Shown in pieces: positions 8,787 to 18,243 of a stretch of DNA of 64,000 bases (within the stretch, counting starts at the first letter, position 1; each line of letters starts with the position of its first letter). Under the pieces are notes generated by a model. That model made no database searches. It saw only the letters and a list, made by a program, of their open reading frames with translations, and was not told the DNA's origin. The position numbers and the translations under genes are program-made. This stretch comes from Salegentibacter sp. R32 (GTDB lineage Bacteria > Bacteroidota > Bacteroidia > Flavobacteriales > Flavobacteriaceae): NCBI RefSeq assembly GCF_008692195.1, contig NZ_RXOM01000065.1, positions 124,001 to 188,000 of the forward strand, read 5' to 3'.

Positions 8787-9497
8787 TTTCTCAATATATA
8801 ATTTTAGTTGATTAAATTGAGCAGCATCTAAATGTCCCATTTTCTTTTCATCACTTGTTATTAAATGCATATGCGTAAAAGAATCGTGATGCGTGAAAAT
8901 ACCTTGATGTTTTCTAGAAAAGAAACCAATAATTTCTACTTCTTCATTTTCTAAATGATAAGTTACTTGACCTTGATGCGCTTCTTTCGGGGAAGAAACT
9001 TTCTTTCCTTCAGGTAAATTTTGAATATGAATGCTTGCAGAATTCACTTCTCCTTTGAGTTTAAATACAAAAGGAGTCTCTCTAGCTTTCATGGTTTTAT
9101 CGATGAAGCTTTCTAGTGTTTGAAGATTAATTATTTCTGGTGGTAATTCAACTTCTTTCCAATGGGTTACATTTCCGTAAACAAAAAATGGAGCTTCTAC
9201 CTTGCTTGTTTTTAGCACTTGCATGGTAGAATCTGAGGTAACTTTGGAAGTATAAACCCTCCCATCATTAATTAAAATTTCCCCGCTTAAATAACTTATC
9301 GGCCCTAAACCGTACAAGCCTTTTTTATTTGAAATGGTATCTAAATTTATTTTTCCCTGCAATTCACCTTTCCACATCACTTCTTTCATCGCAGAAACTA
9401 TATGGATTTCTTGGTGGGTTGGCTTTTCTTTTTTCTTGGAAGAATTACAGCTAAAGATTAATAAAGAGGATAAAAGGAAAAGCTGGAAATTTTTCAT
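8784..9497 (-). CDS. Acetolactate-decarboxylase-like lipoprotein
   Basis: A 237-residue protein with a lipoprotein signal peptide (lipobox LIFSC, cysteine 17) followed by a domain resembling alpha-acetolactate decarboxylase. Matching segments are KGLYGLGPISYLSGEILINDG, APFFVYGNVTHWKEVELP, the pattern HQGIFTHHDSFTHMHLITS with the HxH metal-ligand pair, and KKMGHLDA supplying the third histidine. The classical enzyme is cytoplasmic and makes acetoin; a membrane-anchored periplasmic form is odd, and the real substrate is uncertain. It lies about 70 bp downstream of the EEP phosphatase gene and may belong to the smpB cluster. Confidence 0.75.
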   Translation of the reverse strand: MKNFQLFLLSSLLIFSCNSSKKKEKPTHQEIHIVSAMKEVMWKGELQGKINLDTISNKKGLYGLGPISYLSGEILINDGRVYTSKVTSDSTMQVLKTSKVEAPFFVYGNVTHWKEVELPPEIINLQTLESFIDKTMKARETPFVFKLKGEVNSASIHIQNLPEGKKVSSPKEAHQGQVTYHLENEEVEIIGFFSRKHQGIFTHHDSFTHMHLITSDEKKMGHLDAAQFNQLKLYIEK

Positions 9498-9566
9498 GTA
9501 GAAATTGGATTAGATTCAGAATTCAAAGATAATTGAATCTTATTATTTTGAAGAAAAAAGCTTTTT

Positions 9567-10511
9567 TCAGAATTCTATTGTTACTGAAATAGGAAAATGG
9601 TCTGAACCTATGTTCTCACCAACCGCTCTATCAATCACGTTTATATTTTTAGAAACCAGACAATGGTCTAAGGTAGTTTGAAGGATGGAGAAATTGGCAG
9701 GCCAAGTAGGCAGTAAACCAAAACCTAATCGGCTATCTTTTAAATCGGTTTGAAGCAAATCTTGAAAATAGTTAGAAAAGGAAGAATTATTAAAATCGCC
9801 CAATATTACCAATTCATCTGAAAATTTTGACCGGTTTTGAATTAGGTAATCCATTTGTTTTTTCCTCAATTCAAACGCGTGTTTTCCTAATGGCGGAACA
9901 GGATGTGTTGCAATAAGTGTAAGACTTTTATTATTCAACTTTAATTCACTTACAATGGAAGGTTTTTGGTTTAATCCGAAATAGTCTGTTTTGGAGTCGA
10001 GCGGATGCTTGCTTAAAACAGCAATTCCGAAATTATCCTCTCTAGGAACTAAATGATGATGGGGATAATTTTGAATAGTAGTATTTAAAAGAGATTGCCA
10101 CTGCGAAGTAAATTCCATTAAAATAATTACGTCGGGATTTTCTTGCTGAATGTACCTTTCAACTAAACTTACTTCAGAATTACTGGAAAGTAAATTAATG
10201 CTGCTAATTTTTAGTTCCTGTTCTACTTTAATAGTTTCATTTTTATTAATGAAATAATAGGGAAGAATGTAATAAGAATTCCACCCGATACTTATTACTA
10301 AAACCAGCATTGCCAACCATTTTCGCTTGAATAGAAAAACGACAATGACAAAACAAAGGATAGAAACCACTAAATATTGAAACTTGAAATTTGAAAAAAT
10401 ATCAGTAAACCAATACTCAGGAATTAGATTGGGAATGATCGAGAAAATAAGCAGAAGAATAATACACAGCCAAACAAATTTATGCAAACATCTATACTTC
10501 TGCGATTTCAT
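9567..10511 (-). CDS. Membrane-anchored endonuclease/exonuclease/phosphatase-family protein
   Basis: A 314-residue protein with three N-terminal membrane helices (about residues 10-30, 40-60, 65-88) and a C-terminal EEP (DNase I/sphingomyelinase-like) domain facing the periplasm. Visible motifs are DVIILMEFTSQW with the metal-binding E, LIATHPVPPLG, VILGDFNNSSFS, and the terminal GSDHFPISV with the catalytic histidine. It may hydrolyse nucleic acids, phospholipids or phosphate esters. Its ATG overlaps the TAA of the DUF5686 gene by one base (TAATG), indicating translational coupling. Confidence 0.9.
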   Translation of the reverse strand: MKSQKYRCLHKFVWLCIILLLIFSIIPNLIPEYWFTDIFSNFKFQYLVVSILCFVIVVFLFKRKWLAMLVLVISIGWNSYYILPYYFINKNETIKVEQELKISSINLLSSNSEVSLVERYIQQENPDVIILMEFTSQWQSLLNTTIQNYPHHHLVPREDNFGIAVLSKHPLDSKTDYFGLNQKPSIVSELKLNNKSLTLIATHPVPPLGKHAFELRKKQMDYLIQNRSKFSDELVILGDFNNSSFSNYFQDLLQTDLKDSRLGFGLLPTWPANFSILQTTLDHCLVSKNINVIDRAVGENIGSDHFPISVTIEF

Positions 10512-12967
10512 TATAATCCAATACTTAAGCCAAACATGACACCACCTTCAAGCCAGCCGCCTTGGTATGCTTTTACATAATCTACTCTTAAAAACCGGTA
10601 TTTGCCAAAACCAATATTATCTATCCCTACCGAATATTCAGAATAAGGTTTCAAATCTGTACTCCAAAGGGAATGCGCGCCAATTACCATATTAAAGTTC
10701 AGCGCATTTAAACCGGGGATTTTTCCTAAAATATAACCTTTAAAATTATGCTCTGCATGCAGTTCTGCATAAGCATCATTGGCACTATAACCATAATAAG
10801 GAAGTAAATTAAACTGACTCACCGTCGGGTCTAATTTTATATGGGTTAAATTTCCGTTGAAATGTTTATAATCGACTAAAGAAATATCATCACCATTTAA
10901 GAATTTCCCCGCATTCAAGGCATATTCCAAATCTCCTTTATTCTGTAAACTTAGTTGTTGTCGTGCTGAAATCTTGAACAGATCAAAATTATAATCATCA
11001 ATGGTAGAAGCGAAGCCCTTTTCGTAACCTACATATAAAGTTGGGTAATCACTATTGGTCACGTTGTATTTTCCGTCAGGATAATTATAATATTTTTGGT
11101 CAAAATTAATTCTTCCGGTTAAACTAATTTTAGTCATGTTATGATCTTGAAAGGGAGCTGAATTAAAATCATCTGGAGCTAATGGATTGTTGGAAGTATA
11201 CTCTTCTTCATCTTCAATAATTTCAGGGTCATCAAACAAGGCTTCTCTTCTTTCAAATGAAGCAGAAGCATAAAAGCGGAATCCATTAAACAGTTCTTCC
11301 GAATAATTAGCTTCTACAAACGTGCGGTCATAAATTTTCAAATAATTTTTATCGAATAAAAGTGAAGCTACCGTGCTTACTAATGGGGAAATAGGTTGGG
11401 TATCGTTTATTTGCGTAGCTTCAATCCCTCCGCGAACTTGCACATAAGGTTTTGATTTATTGTTGAATTTTCTTGTGATTCCACCGGTAAGTCTTACTCG
11501 TTCGTCTGCAAGTCCATAATTGGCAGAAGCATTTACACTCCAATACTTGTTGTAATCTTCTTTCCATGTGGTGAAATTGGCAGTAAGTGTGGTATTCCAA
11601 CCTTGAATGGTATTAAACCGAATGCCTTCCACCAGCCCGCTAATATTCCACGAATATTGTTTGTAAGAATTTCTATAACCGTAGCCAAAGATCACATCGG
11701 TAATCCCAAATTTATTTCGTTGGCGATCTACCGAATCTTTATAAGTTTTGGATTCCCGAATTTCCTGAATACTATCTTTCTTTACATAATCATTCATTTC
11801 TTCAGTTGTTAAAGGAATAGGCCGAATATCTTGCCAGTAAAGGGAATCTTTTTTATTGGCATTTTCAGCAAAACTTAAAATTTCTCGGCTAAAATCGTTT
11901 TCTTCAAAATTGGGTTGAAAGTCATAATTATTATAGATGGCAGAAAACCTTCCGTTTCCGCCGATACCAAATATTTTCCAAGTAAAATTGACCGTTTGGG
12001 AAAGCTTTACCCAAAAGTCGTTTTCTTCAGAATAGGTGAAGTTTTGTTTAAAAGCAATCTCTTCAATTGGGGCAACTTGGATAGCTTGGTCGGTCGTAGT
12101 TAATTCGAGTCCGTAAATTTCCCAAGCTTCTTCTACAATATAAATCGTCCCGGAAAAAACACGGTCTTTTTCCCGAAGTGGAATTACTTTTATTTTATTG
12201 ATGAGGTTTCCGAAATCATCGTAAAAAACCCCGTCCAATTTGTAATCGTAGTAGTTAAAAGCATATTCGGCGATGGGCGACACCAATTCAGCATTTATTT
12301 CAATAGTGTTTTTATAGAAATTGAAGTCGGCGTCTTTGGCGCTATTTACACTAAAACCATTATCGTTTCCACTTACTTTGGAAGCGATGATTTTCTCGTG
12401 GAAATCGTCTGGCGACCTGAACTTAATTTTCGATTTTGTTTCAGAAAGGTACACAATTCCGCTTCGGGTAGAATCTAAGCCACCACCAAGGTCGCCTACT
12501 TCCTGACCGAGGATTTTTTCAGGTGCATTTTCAATTTTCCAAAGTCCGCGAGAATAGAAATCAGCTTTATAAGCTTCAATTTTGGTTAGGTTCTTTTTTC
12601 GGTTTTCAATCGCTTTTCTAATCACCCGATAAGCAGGATTTTCATTAGAATTAATCACGACTTCATCCAAACTGGTTGATTCTTCTTCTAAAGTCACATC
12701 GAGTTGGTAAGGAAATTTTTCAACAGTAATTTTTTTCCGCTCCGTTTTAAAACTCAAAAACTGAAAAACCACGGTATGTTCGCCAAGTTCGTTGAGTTCT
12801 AATACATAATTCCCATCTTGGTTAGAAGTGGTCCCGGTAAAACTATTTTCTAGGTAAATGTTTACGTAAGGTAGCGGCTCTCCATTTACATCGGTTACTT
12901 TTCCTGAAATTTGGGCAACGGCAATTCCTGCCCAAAAGAAAAGTAGAAGCAGTAAAAGTTTTTTCAA
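10511..12967 (-). CDS. DUF5686/carboxypeptidase-regulatory-like outer-membrane protein
   Basis: An 818-residue protein with signal peptide (MKKLLLLLLFFWAGIAVAQ), a CarboxypepD_reg-like beta-sandwich at about residues 19-95 (GKVTDVNGEPLPYVNIYLEN), then a long DUF5686 region rich in alternating aromatic strands. It ends GGVMFGLSIGL, consistent with an outer-membrane barrel. No TonB plug domain is seen. The family is common in Bacteroidota and its function is not established. It lies 12 bp downstream of smpB and overlaps the EEP gene by one base, so the three are likely one transcript. Confidence 0.88.
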   Translation of the reverse strand: MKKLLLLLLFFWAGIAVAQISGKVTDVNGEPLPYVNIYLENSFTGTTSNQDGNYVLELNELGEHTVVFQFLSFKTERKKITVEKFPYQLDVTLEEESTSLDEVVINSNENPAYRVIRKAIENRKKNLTKIEAYKADFYSRGLWKIENAPEKILGQEVGDLGGGLDSTRSGIVYLSETKSKIKFRSPDDFHEKIIASKVSGNDNGFSVNSAKDADFNFYKNTIEINAELVSPIAEYAFNYYDYKLDGVFYDDFGNLINKIKVIPLREKDRVFSGTIYIVEEAWEIYGLELTTTDQAIQVAPIEEIAFKQNFTYSEENDFWVKLSQTVNFTWKIFGIGGNGRFSAIYNNYDFQPNFEENDFSREILSFAENANKKDSLYWQDIRPIPLTTEEMNDYVKKDSIQEIRESKTYKDSVDRQRNKFGITDVIFGYGYRNSYKQYSWNISGLVEGIRFNTIQGWNTTLTANFTTWKEDYNKYWSVNASANYGLADERVRLTGGITRKFNNKSKPYVQVRGGIEATQINDTQPISPLVSTVASLLFDKNYLKIYDRTFVEANYSEELFNGFRFYASASFERREALFDDPEIIEDEEEYTSNNPLAPDDFNSAPFQDHNMTKISLTGRINFDQKYYNYPDGKYNVTNSDYPTLYVGYEKGFASTIDDYNFDLFKISARQQLSLQNKGDLEYALNAGKFLNGDDISLVDYKHFNGNLTHIKLDPTVSQFNLLPYYGYSANDAYAELHAEHNFKGYILGKIPGLNALNFNMVIGAHSLWSTDLKPYSEYSVGIDNIGFGKYRFLRVDYVKAYQGGWLEGGVMFGLSIGL

Positions 12968-12979
12968 GTTGAATTGGTT

Positions 12980-13438
12980 TTAGTTATACTCTTTTTTGAT
13001 TCGGTCTAGACGACGTTTGTTCTCCCGGTCTTTAATAGTTTCCCGTTTGTCGTGTAGTTTTTTACCTTTACAAAGAGCTATCACTAATTTGGCCAAGCCA
13101 CGATCATTAATAAATAGACGAAGCGGAATAATGGTTAACCCTGATTGGTTAATCTGTTTTTCTAGTTTACGAAGTTCTTGCTTGTTCAATAAAAGTTTGC
13201 GTTCACTTTTGGGGTTGTGGTTAAAATGGGTAGCATGAGAATATTCTTCCACATGCATATTTATCACATATAATTCGCCTCGGTGAAATTCACAAAAACT
13301 TTCAGCAATCCCGGCCTTCCCTTCCCGGATGGCTTTAATTTCGGTCCCTGCCAGTTTTATACCTGCGGTATATTTATCAAGAATTTCGTATTGAAATTTC
13401 GCCTTCCTATTTTTTATATTAATCTTGTTCTTTTGCAT
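12980..13438 (-). CDS. smpB: SsrA-binding protein SmpB
   Basis: A 152-residue RNA-binding protein that escorts tmRNA (SsrA) to stalled ribosomes in trans-translation. Family motifs are NRKAKFQYEILDKYTAGI, GTEIKAIREGKAGIAESF, NMHVEEY, and the basic C-terminal tail with KLVIALCKGKKLHDKRE. Length and start (MQKNKINIKNRKA) are normal. It is the first gene of a minus-strand cluster. No ssrA gene was recognised in the window. Confidence 0.97.
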   Translation of the reverse strand: MQKNKINIKNRKAKFQYEILDKYTAGIKLAGTEIKAIREGKAGIAESFCEFHRGELYVINMHVEEYSHATHFNHNPKSERKLLLNKQELRKLEKQINQSGLTIIPLRLFINDRGLAKLVIALCKGKKLHDKRETIKDRENKRRLDRIKKEYN

Positions 13439-13585
13439 AATAGCTGCTAAAATAGTAAGCTTTTTTCAAATTAGAATAACTCTTCTGTAATATAAGACTT
13501 CTTTAAGACTTTGTTGTTACAAGATTTTTAAAGATTAGTGAAAATGAAGTTGATGGAGAATTATAATTGAAAACGATTATTTAGT

Positions 13586-13593
13586 TACATTTG
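13586..13593 (+). promoter_or_regulatory. Bacteroidota-type promoter for the DUF6503 gene
   Basis: TACATTTG (TAnnTTTG) is preceded by TTG at 13567-13569, 16 bases upstream. Its position argues that translation starts at the ATG at 13614 rather than at the GTG at 13593. Confidence 0.55.
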
Positions 13594-13613
13594 TGGGAGA
13601 AATTAAAATCCTG

Positions 13614-14426
13614 ATGAAAAAAATTACCTTATTGGCCCTAATTTTTATTGCTGTGTGGGCTTGTAAAAATGATTCTAAAGAAGAGAAGGTTGAAGAAGTA
13701 AAAGTAGAAGACAATACTCCAAAAGATGGAGGGAAAGGAGCCGAAATTATTAAGCGAGTCATCGATTCTGCCGGTGGTCACCGATACGAAACAGCTACTA
13801 TTGAATTTAAATTTAGGGATGCTACTTATAAGAGTGTCCGCAATTGCGGAATGTTTGAACTTTCCCGAAGCCGAATAGATTCTACCGGAACGCCTACCGA
13901 AAGTATTATTAGCAATACTGGTTTTATTTACAATGAAAAGGGAGAACAAAAAACGCTTCCAGATTCTATGGTGAACAAGTACAAGAATTCAGTTAACTCC
14001 GTGCATTATTTTGTTCAGCTTCCTTTTGGTTTGGACGACCAAGCGGTACGAAAAGAATTAATTGCCGAAGATAGTATTCAAGGAAAACCTTATTATGAAA
14101 TTCAGGTAAATTTTAAAAAACAAGGTGGAGGAGAAGATTACCAAGATACCTATGTGTATTGGGTAAATAAAAATACTTATAAAGTAGATTATTTGGCTTA
14201 TTCGTATGAAGTAAATGGCGGAGGAATGCGTTTTCGGGAAGCTATAAACCCTAGAAAAGTTGAAGGAATCCGTTTTGTAGATTATAAAAATTACAATCCT
14301 AAGAAGGGAAGTTCTCCAAAATTAAATGAGTTAGATGAGCTTTTTGAAAAAGGTGAATTGGAACTTTATTCCACCATTGAAAATAAAGATATTAAAGTAG
14401 AAGTCTTAGATAGGAATTGCGCGTAA
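13614..14426 (+). CDS. DUF6503-family lipoprotein
   Basis: A 270-residue lipoprotein (MKKITLLALIFIAVWACKND, lipobox VWAC) with a negatively charged linker and then a beta-rich domain typical of the flavobacterial DUF6503 family. Segments include EIIKRVIDSAGGHRYETATIEF and FKFRDATYKSVR. No catalytic motif is evident; the layout suggests a LolA/LppX-like fold, but that is inference. The start at 13614 is preferred because the upstream GTG overlaps the promoter box. It is monocistronic. Confidence 0.8.
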   Translation: MKKITLLALIFIAVWACKNDSKEEKVEEVKVEDNTPKDGGKGAEIIKRVIDSAGGHRYETATIEFKFRDATYKSVRNCGMFELSRSRIDSTGTPTESIISNTGFIYNEKGEQKTLPDSMVNKYKNSVNSVHYFVQLPFGLDDQAVRKELIAEDSIQGKPYYEIQVNFKKQGGGEDYQDTYVYWVNKNTYKVDYLAYSYEVNGGGMRFREAINPRKVEGIRFVDYKNYNPKKGSSPKLNELDELFEKGELELYSTIENKDIKVEVLDRNCA

Positions 14427-14504
14427 ATATTAGGTGATAGGTTTTAGGGAATAGGGACTAGGAATCTTTCGAATTTGAAATCGAAAAGACAAGAACCTTG
14501 AGAT

Positions 14505-15071
14505 TTACTCCGTTAGTGGGTATTTCTTTACCTTACTAGTTTTCTTGCCATTTGGGGAAATAGTGACCGTGTATAATTCTGAATTTTCATCATCTTCAAT
14601 TCGTTTATATTTATTTTGCTTTAAAATTTTATTGATAAATTGTGGTGTGGTGTCTTGATGCCCAACAATCAGCACATTCTTTCCGGCTGTTTTTTCCTGA
14701 AAATCTTTACTGTAAAGTTGATGAGGTTCATAAAGTTCAATCTTTACTTTCGCCTGTTCGGCAGTGGGGCGAGCGGTTTCGATGGTTCGCTTATAATTGG
14801 TGCTATACACCATTTCAATATCTTTATCTTTTAGCACTTTTGCCCAATGGTTGGCGCGTCGCATTCCTACCGATAATAAATGAGGGTCGTCGGTGTTAGC
14901 TTCCCGGTCTTTTTCAGCGTGTCTTATAAAGTAGTAAACCGTGGTCTCTTTGGGCTTAAAGTTAGTATCTGCTTCCATAGTGGCCATTTTTTCTTCTTGC
15001 TCTTTTTCCTTTTGCTGCTCTTTACAACTTACTAAGCAAAACAATACGATGATACAGGATAAATATTTCAT
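14505..15071 (-). CDS. Histidine-phosphatase-family lipoprotein
   Basis: A 188-residue lipoprotein (lipobox LVSC) carrying a short SixA-type histidine phosphatase domain. The phosphohistidine motif is YYFIRHAEKDREANTDDPHL, conserved arginine follows in YSTNYKRTIETARPTAEQA, and the second catalytic histidine is in NVLIVGHQDTTPQFI. It probably removes phosphate from small molecules or proteins in the periplasm; the substrate is unknown. It lies 65 bp downstream of the phytase-like gene on the same strand. Confidence 0.9.
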   Translation of the reverse strand: MKYLSCIIVLFCLVSCKEQQKEKEQEEKMATMEADTNFKPKETTVYYFIRHAEKDREANTDDPHLLSVGMRRANHWAKVLKDKDIEMVYSTNYKRTIETARPTAEQAKVKIELYEPHQLYSKDFQEKTAGKNVLIVGHQDTTPQFINKILKQNKYKRIEDDENSELYTVTISPNGKKTSKVKKYPLTE

Positions 15072-15136
15072 TCTTTCTTTTTAATTGAAATAAAGTTACA
15101 CATTACTTCCTAACTTCTCATTAAAGGAAACTTAAA

Positions 15137-16294
15137 TTATTTCAATTCCATTTCTAACCAAATCACTTGATTGAGGTGAGGAGCAAAACTGTTGAAGTTA
15201 TTGTCGGAGATTACAAAAATAGTAGCATGACCGTTGGGAAGTTGGGGACCAAAACAAATTCCTTCCAGATTGTCAATACGTTTTTGCTGAAGTTTTTTTC
15301 TAATTTGCTTAAAGTTGAATACCAGTTCTTTTTGTGCGGGCTGAACTTCTTTCTTCATTTCTCCTTTTAAATGCTCCACTTCCAAAGTGTTTGTCGCTTG
15401 GGAAGCATCTGCATAAAATAATAAACCTGAATAGGACGTGTTACCCCTTCCTGCTGAAAAAGCACGTTCTAAAACTAAAAATTTTTTGGGAGCAATTTCT
15501 AAAATATCGGTTACTCCATTAATGGAAAAAGGAAGGTAAGGGAGTTTCTGAATAGGTTCCAGCAAATAAGAAAATTGAAATTCAGCTTCTTGTTCTTCAT
15601 TAAAAAATGTAAACCTTACCGGAGATTTAGTTCGGTAAAGTTTAGGTTTGCGGCCGTCTTCGGTTAACGGAAATTCGGTAGCCGTCCAAATTCCGTTTTC
15701 ATCATAAGAATGAGAAAGACTTTCGAAAACCCTATTATTTCTTGGTTGCTGTTTTCCTTCAGCTTTAAAATAGGAGGAAAGTGAATAATGAGAAAGATAA
15801 TTCCCTTCAGCATTTACAGAAATAATGGAAGGATTTTTTTTATTCTTTATGGAACCTTCACTACTTAAAATAAACTGATTTTTTTCAGCATCGAACAAAA
15901 TCGATTCTAAGTCTAAGGTATTCTTTTTTATAAAATCATTATTATTTTGAATCTGAATGAGTTTTTCAAAAACAATTGTATCAATTTTTTGCTCATGGGT
16001 TTTAATCTGAATTTGATAAAACCGTGGGTTGGAAGGATTATCACAAACTACATAATAATTTTCTCCGTCAAAATCAATTCCGCTAAGTCCGCCTATCTGT
16101 GTTTTTTCAACATATAATTCAGCCGGAATAATATAATCGTCCAATAAATGAAATTGAATGGAAGCCGATTTTGAAGCTTTCCCCGCACCACAACTCCAGA
16201 AAGTAAAACTGAGAATAATTAAAAAAAGAGGTTGAAATTTATGAAAATGATAAAATAACAAAGCCTTAAGAGAAAAATGGGAATCCTTTAGCAT
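15137..16294 (-). CDS. Esterase-like/phytase-like beta-propeller lipoprotein
   Basis: A 385-residue protein with an N-terminal hydrophobic segment ending in a lipobox-like FWSCGAG (cysteine about residue 35). The rest resembles the 'esterase-like activity of phytase' family: IGGLSGIDFDGENYYVVCDN, LDLESILFDAEKNQFILSSE, FLVLERAFSAGRGN and RIDNLEGICFGPQLPNG. This fold is a beta-propeller; enzymatic activity is often only presumed. A slightly long n-region precedes the signal, and no better internal start is obvious. Confidence 0.82.
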   Translation of the reverse strand: MLKDSHFSLKALLFYHFHKFQPLFLIILSFTFWSCGAGKASKSASIQFHLLDDYIIPAELYVEKTQIGGLSGIDFDGENYYVVCDNPSNPRFYQIQIKTHEQKIDTIVFEKLIQIQNNNDFIKKNTLDLESILFDAEKNQFILSSEGSIKNKKNPSIISVNAEGNYLSHYSLSSYFKAEGKQQPRNNRVFESLSHSYDENGIWTATEFPLTEDGRKPKLYRTKSPVRFTFFNEEQEAEFQFSYLLEPIQKLPYLPFSINGVTDILEIAPKKFLVLERAFSAGRGNTSYSGLLFYADASQATNTLEVEHLKGEMKKEVQPAQKELVFNFKQIRKKLQQKRIDNLEGICFGPQLPNGHATIFVISDNNFNSFAPHLNQVIWLEMELK

Positions 16295-16351
16295 AGTCCG
16301 CGGTTTATTAAATGTAAATTTACCATTGTAAAACCACTAAAACAAAAAGCT

Positions 16352-16537
16352 ATGAATCAGATGGAATTAGAAGGAAAATGGAACCAAGTAAAAGGAAATT
16401 TTAAGCAGAAGTATGGAAATGTAACTGATGATGACGTTACTTTTTCAGAAGGAAAGTTTGATGAGATGCTTGGTCGCCTTCAAGAAAAAACCGGAAAATC
16501 TAAAGAAGAATTGAAAAACGAAATTGAACGTTTATAA
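16352..16537 (+). CDS. CsbD-family stress protein
   Basis: A 61-residue hydrophilic protein matching the CsbD family across its length: MELEGKWNQVKGNFKQKYGN, then DDDVTFSEGKFDEMLGRLQEKTGKS. CsbD-like proteins accumulate under general stress in many bacteria; the molecular role is unknown. It is monocistronic and convergent with the cyclophilin-FKBP gene, sharing a terminator. Confidence 0.93.
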   Translation: MNQMELEGKWNQVKGNFKQKYGNVTDDDVTFSEGKFDEMLGRLQEKTGKSKEELKNEIERL

Positions 16538-16566
16538 GATACCTTCAAGATTGCTATGAAAAAGAG

Positions 16567-16595
16567 AAAACCCTCATCAAACGATGAGGGTTTTT
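16567..16595. terminator. Bidirectional rho-independent terminator
   Basis: The stem AAAACCCTCATC / GATGAGGGTTTT with an AAAC loop, flanked by A- and T-runs, lies between the convergent csbD and peptidyl-prolyl isomerase genes and should serve both. Confidence 0.85.
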
Positions 16596-16616
16596 ATTTA
16601 TGCTATTTTTCTGTGT

Positions 16617-17666
16617 TTACTTTCCAACACTTACTAATTCTACATCAAAAATTAGAATTGAGTTAGGAGGGATAGGCCCAATCCCTCTTTCGCCATAACC
16701 TAAATGTGGTGGAATAACAAACCTTGCTTTTTCGCCGGTTTTAAGTAACATAATTCCTTCATCCCAACCTGGAATTACTTTACCTGTTCCTACTGGAAAC
16801 TTTAAAGGTTTGTCTCTGTCATAAGAAGAATCAAATTTGGTACCGTTAGCTAGTGTACCGGTATAGTGAACTTCTACTTGCTCTCCTCTTGTGGGAGCTT
16901 CTCCATTTTCATTAGTTTCAACCATTTTGTAACGTAAGCCGCTTTCGGTTTGTTTATAACCTTCACTTAGGTTTTCCAATTCTTTTTTCATCGCAGCTTC
17001 TTTAGCCTCTTTTCGTTCTTCTTCCTTGTCCAATTCTTGTTTAAAAATCATAGGAGCATCAAAAGATTTGGCATCTTTACCTTTTCTAATAATTTTTACC
17101 TCTTGCATCACCACATCTTCTGCAGGTTTGCTGCGTTGAGCTACTTCTACATTTCCAATAGAATCTACAATTTCTTGACCTTTTACTACTTCTCCAAATA
17201 CAGAGTGCTTGTTATTTAAAAAAGGAGTTGGTTTTAAAGTCACAAAAAACTGACTTCCATTGGTTCCCGGGCCGGCGTTGGCCATAGAAAGTATTCCTTT
17301 AGAATCGTGAACAAGCGTATCGTTAAATTCATCTGGGAATTTATAGCCCGGTCCGCCTTGGCCAGTTCCTTGTGGGTCACCACCTTGAATCATAAAATCT
17401 TTGACCACCCTGTGAAAGGTAAGTCCGTTATAGTATTTTTTACCTTTGTAGGTAGAATCTACATTTTCATTGGTTCCTTCTGCTAACGAAACAAAGTTGG
17501 CTACCGTCATGGGAGCAGCTTTGTAATAAAGTTCAGTAACAAAAGTTCCTTTGTTGGTTTTAAATTCGGCATACAGGCCGTCTCCTAAATCTGGATAAAC
17601 TTGTTTTTGACAAGCAACAGCACTTAAAACAACTGCAAAAAGCAGAATTAATGTTTGTTTTTTCAT
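16617..17666 (-). CDS. Cyclophilin-FKBP fusion peptidyl-prolyl isomerase lipoprotein
   Basis: A 349-residue lipoprotein (lipobox VACQ) with two isomerase folds. A cyclophilin domain spans about residues 30-195: GLTFHRVVKDFMIQGGDPQGTG, GPGTNGSQFFVTL, LNNKHSVFGEVV. An FKBP domain spans about 240-349: VEVHYTGTLANGTKFDSSYDR, VIPGWDEGIMLLKTGEKARF, IPPHLGYGERG, ILIFDVELVSV. It likely speeds proline isomerisation during folding of exported proteins in the periplasm. It is directly downstream (10 bp) of gldI, suggesting a joint role in envelope protein folding. Confidence 0.95.
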   Translation of the reverse strand: MKKQTLILLFAVVLSAVACQKQVYPDLGDGLYAEFKTNKGTFVTELYYKAAPMTVANFVSLAEGTNENVDSTYKGKKYYNGLTFHRVVKDFMIQGGDPQGTGQGGPGYKFPDEFNDTLVHDSKGILSMANAGPGTNGSQFFVTLKPTPFLNNKHSVFGEVVKGQEIVDSIGNVEVAQRSKPAEDVVMQEVKIIRKGKDAKSFDAPMIFKQELDKEEERKEAKEAAMKKELENLSEGYKQTESGLRYKMVETNENGEAPTRGEQVEVHYTGTLANGTKFDSSYDRDKPLKFPVGTGKVIPGWDEGIMLLKTGEKARFVIPPHLGYGERGIGPIPPNSILIFDVELVSVGK

Positions 17667-17676
17667 GGTTGTAATT

Positions 17677-18243
17677 CTAGTTTAAATTATTTTTAGTTAG
17701 GGAATCACTTACTGTGATTTTATTTAAAGTAATGGTAGAACGTATAGGTACATTTCTACCAATTTTTTGAGTGTCTCCATAATAGCCAAAGGCTTTATGC
17801 GAAGGAAATAAAAAGGTAACTGTTTCTCCTTCTTTCATTAATTTTAAGCCTTGGCGTAATCCATTAAATACATTTTCCTGGTCTATTTTATATTCTCTTG
17901 TTCCCATTTCTTTTCTACTATAAATAGAAGTGCCTTCTAAGGTAGAAATATCATATTCAAAGTTAACCAAGTCACCAAAATTTGGGGTAATCGTATCTTT
18001 TGTGATTTTAGTATTGTAATAATACCAAAAACCATCGGTAGAAGAAATATAATTATGGATAGAATCTTTTTGAATGATTTCTGAAATCCTTGCTTCTTCT
18101 TTGGCTACCAATTTCTGGTTTCTTTTTACAGATTCCTTTATAAAAGAGCCAGATGAATGGGAAACCGGCTTTCTGGGTTCAGGGGTTTTGCAACTAAAAA
18201 GTATAGCAGTTATAAGTATTGCACTTAAAAATTTAGTCTTCAT
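17677..18243 (-). CDS. gldI: Gliding motility lipoprotein GldI (FKBP-type isomerase)
   Basis: A 188-residue lipoprotein (lipobox ILFSCK) with a single FKBP-type peptidyl-prolyl isomerase domain: GDLVNFEYDISTLEGT, VFNGLRQGLKLMKEGETVTF, FPSHKAFGYYGD, VPIRSTITLNKI. In Flavobacterium GldI is needed for gliding and for stability of the T9SS machinery. The order nrnA-gldI-PPIase next to ndk matches the usual flavobacterial context. It overlaps the end of nrnA by 11 bp. The assignment rests on domain, lipobox and synteny. Confidence 0.9.
   Translation of the reverse strand: MKTKFLSAILITAILFSCKTPEPRKPVSHSSGSFIKESVKRNQKLVAKEEARISEIIQKDSIHNYISSTDGFWYYYNTKITKDTITPNFGDLVNFEYDISTLEGTSIYSRKEMGTREYKIDQENVFNGLRQGLKLMKEGETVTFLFPSHKAFGYYGDTQKIGRNVPIRSTITLNKITVSDSLTKNNLN

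Noticed and set aside
14642-14899. Plus-strand open frame of 85 codons
   Set aside because: Lies antisense within the histidine phosphatase gene and has no protein-like features; a frame shadow.
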